From: Paenibacillus pasadenensis DSM 19293
GTDB lineage: Bacteria; Bacillota; Bacilli; Paenibacillales; Paenibacillaceae
Direction of reading: 5' to 3'
DNA length: 64,000 nucleotides
NCBI RefSeq assembly: GCF_000422485.1
Contig: NZ_AULW01000001.1
Coordinates: 310,001 to 374,000, forward strand
The notes beneath the pieces were generated by a model. That model worked only from the letters and a program-made list of their open reading frames with translations, was not told where the DNA came from and made no database searches. Position numbers and translations under genes: made by a program. Positions within the stretch are counted from its first letter, which is position 1; each line of letters begins with the position of its first letter. Below are positions 61,383-64,000 of the stretch, piece after piece.

Positions 61383-62402
61383 CTAGCGCTCCGTCCGCAG
61401 GCTGCTCAGGCTGCGCCCGAACTCGCCGAGCAGGCTGACGACGCGCCCGTAATCCATCCTCGTCGGGCCGAGGATGCCGATCGTGCCCATCTGCTCGCCA
61501 TCGATCGTGAACGAAGCCGTAATGAGGCTGCAGCTCGCGATCGCGGCGTGGTCGTTCTCCGTGCCGATCCGCACCGACAGCCCCTGCGGCAGCGAGGAGA
61601 ACAGGCGCAGCAGCGTCGGCGTCTCCTCCAGCAGCCCGAAGATCGTCTTGACCTTGTCGACATCCTTGAACTCCGGCTGAGCGAGGATGCGGGCCGTGCC
61701 GGACAGGTACAGCCGGCTGTCGTCCTCCGAGCGGACGGCCTGCTCGATCAGCTTGAGCAGCCCTTCGCATTGATCCGCATAGCGGCCCATTTCCTCGCCC
61801 GCCGCCGAGAAGAGCCGGGACTTCAGGCGGGTGAGCGGCGTCCCGCTCAGCCGCTCGTTGAGGAAGCGCACCGCCTGCTCGATGTCATCCATGTCCAGAT
61901 CCGGCGGGATCGTCACCGTGCGGTTCTCGACGTGGCCGGTATTGGTCACGACGATCGCCACCGCCTTGTCGCCCCCGAGCGGCACGAGCTGGAACTGCTT
62001 GAGCGCCTGATTGACCGAGTCCGGACCGAGCACGATCGACGTGTAGTTCGTCAGGTTGGAGATGATCATCGCCGCCTGCTGGATCGCCTGCTCCGCCTCC
62101 ATCATGCGGCTGGCGACGAACGAGCGGATCGCCTGCAGCTCGCTCTTGGTGACCGCCTCGCGCCTCATCAGATGATCGACATAATACCGGTAGCCTTGAA
62201 TGGAAGGAATGCGTCCAGCCGACGTATGCGGCTGCTCCAGGAATCCCAGCTCCTCTAGATCCGCCATCTCGTTGCGGATCGTCGCCGGGCTGAAGGCCAC
62301 GTCGCCCCGCTTCGAAATGCTCCGGGAGCCTACAGGCTCGGCGGAACGGATATAATCGTCGATGATCACGCCTAAGATCAGCTGCTGCCTTTCAGTCAAC
62401 AT
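61383..62402 (-). CDS. hrcA: Heat-inducible transcription repressor HrcA
   Basis: HrcA binds CIRCE and represses the dnaK operon; GroEL helps it fold. 339 residues: N-terminal winged helix (LTERQQLILGVIIDDYIRSAEPVGSRSISKRGDVAFSPATIRNEMADLEELGFL, then QPHTSAGRIPS) and a GAF-like domain. I chose the second ATG (MLTERQQ), 9 bases after GGGAGG; the ATG three codons earlier touches the site. First gene of the operon, directly behind CIRCE. Confidence 0.97.
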   Translation of the reverse strand: MLTERQQLILGVIIDDYIRSAEPVGSRSISKRGDVAFSPATIRNEMADLEELGFLEQPHTSAGRIPSIQGYRYYVDHLMRREAVTKSELQAIRSFVASRMMEAEQAIQQAAMIISNLTNYTSIVLGPDSVNQALKQFQLVPLGGDKAVAIVVTNTGHVENRTVTIPPDLDMDDIEQAVRFLNERLSGTPLTRLKSRLFSAAGEEMGRYADQCEGLLKLIEQAVRSEDDSRLYLSGTARILAQPEFKDVDKVKTIFGLLEETPTLLRLFSSLPQGLSVRIGTENDHAAIASCSLITASFTIDGEQMGTIGILGPTRMDYGRVVSLLGEFGRSLSSLRTER

Positions 62403-62460
62403 CCGTACCATCCTCCCTCTGCATGCCTCCGGATTCCCAAAATCCGAGGCGGACGAGTGA

Positions 62461-62487
62461 TTAGCACTCCACTCTATCGAGTGCTAA
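62461..62487 (-). promoter_or_regulatory. CIRCE operator of hrcA-grpE-dnaK-dnaJ
   Basis: Perfect consensus TTAGCACTC-N9-GAGTGCTAA, the HrcA binding site. Confidence 0.98.
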
Positions 62488-62498
62488 CATTCATAACC

Positions 62499-62528
62499 AA
62501 AATACCAAACCTGGCGGAGCGTTGTCAA
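62499..62528 (-). promoter_or_regulatory. Sigma-A promoter of the hrcA operon
   Basis: Consensus TTGACA, 18 bases, TATTTT on the minus strand. CIRCE starts 11 bases after the -10 box, so it would span the start of transcription. Confidence 0.75.
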
Positions 62529-62543
62529 GTGAGGCGGAGGCCG

Positions 62544-62584
62544 AAAAAAAGGGAAAGGCGGCTCTCGGAAGAGCCGCCTTTCCC
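62544..62584 (-). terminator. Terminator after the GH16 gene
   Basis: Perfect 15-base arms (GGGAAAGGCGGCTCT and its complement), 4-base loop, then seven T on the minus strand. Confidence 0.92.
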
Positions 62585-62608
62585 GGGGCTTTCGCCTCGC
62601 AAACCGCC

Positions 62609-63880
<1,272 letters not shown>

Positions 63881-63900
63881 GCAATCATTCCTCCTTCGTT

Positions 63901-63915
63901 TTTAAAGCGCTTCCA
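63901..63915 (-). promoter_or_regulatory. cre-like site upstream of the GH16 gene
   Basis: Minus strand TGGAAGCGCTTTAAA resembles the catabolite-responsive element TGWNANCGNTNWCA with two mismatches. Catabolite repression of a glucanase would be expected. No gene is seen in the remaining 85 bases to the window end. Confidence 0.35.
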
Positions 63916-64000
63916 TAATCATCGAACCGTCGTCTCCAGCTCCTCCTCTCGTCCCGGCATGCTTGGCTGGTGAAGCTCCCTTAGTATGCTCCTGCCCCAA

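Overview
The window looks like a high-GC, endospore-forming Gram-positive of the Paenibacillaceae (Paenibacillus or Cohnella type). The evidence is the sporulation pair yqfC-yqfD, a perfect CIRCE element before hrcA-grpE-dnaK-dnaJ, a Bacillus-type LexA box, GATAAT-type Fur boxes, AddAB in place of RecBCD, and many GTG/TTG starts with strong AGGAGG sites. Almost every gene is on the minus strand. No rRNA, tRNA, CRISPR array or intact insertion sequence was seen.

The backbone, read from high to low coordinates, follows the order known from Bacillus subtilis: hrcA-grpE-dnaK-dnaJ, prmA-rsmE-mtaB, a Na/Pi cotransporter at the yqeW position, rpsU-yqeY, nfeD(yqeZ)-floA-small membrane protein, yqfC-yqfD-phoH-yqfF-ybeY. 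Two large blocks interrupt it. One, between dnaJ and prmA (about 31-57 kb), holds a GntR-controlled catabolic operon and an iron-siderophore region. The other, between the Na/Pi transporter and rpsU (about 9-24 kb), holds an RlmI-like methyltransferase, sbcD-sbcC-addB-addA behind a LexA box, and two proteins of unknown function.

Iron region (31.1-47.1 kb). A seven-gene minus-strand operon starts at a TTGACA-17-TATGCT promoter with a Fur box. It encodes an ATP-grasp ligase, a diaminobutyrate aminotransferase, three IucA/IucC-type NIS synthetases, an SbnG/AcsB-like citrate-forming aldolase and an SbnH/AcsE-like PLP decarboxylase. This matches the achromobactin gene set (with the aldolase and decarboxylase also shared by staphyloferrin B), plus an extra ATP-grasp gene. 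Next to it are an ABC ATPase with a FhuF-like ferric reductase (minus strand, own Fur box) and a binding protein with two FecCD permeases (plus strand, promoter overlapped by a near-perfect Fur box).

Catabolic operon (47.1-57.3 kb). A GntR/FCD regulator is followed by AtuA-like protein, DUF4387, two sugar-type ABC permeases, a lipoprotein binding protein, two ADP-ribosylglycohydrolase-family proteins and a PfkB/ribokinase. Identical 17-bp palindromes lie before the regulator and before the AtuA gene, pointing to one regulon. The likely job is import of a ribosylated or otherwise glycosylated compound, hydrolysis inside the cell, and phosphorylation of the sugar. No ATPase gene is present, so a shared MsmX-type ATPase is expected.

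The right end carries a secreted GH16 glucanase with a ricin-type carbohydrate-binding domain. Intergenic regions near 25.3 and 28.8 kb hold repeat elements, including a 114-bp unit with perfect 18-bp terminal inverted repeats.
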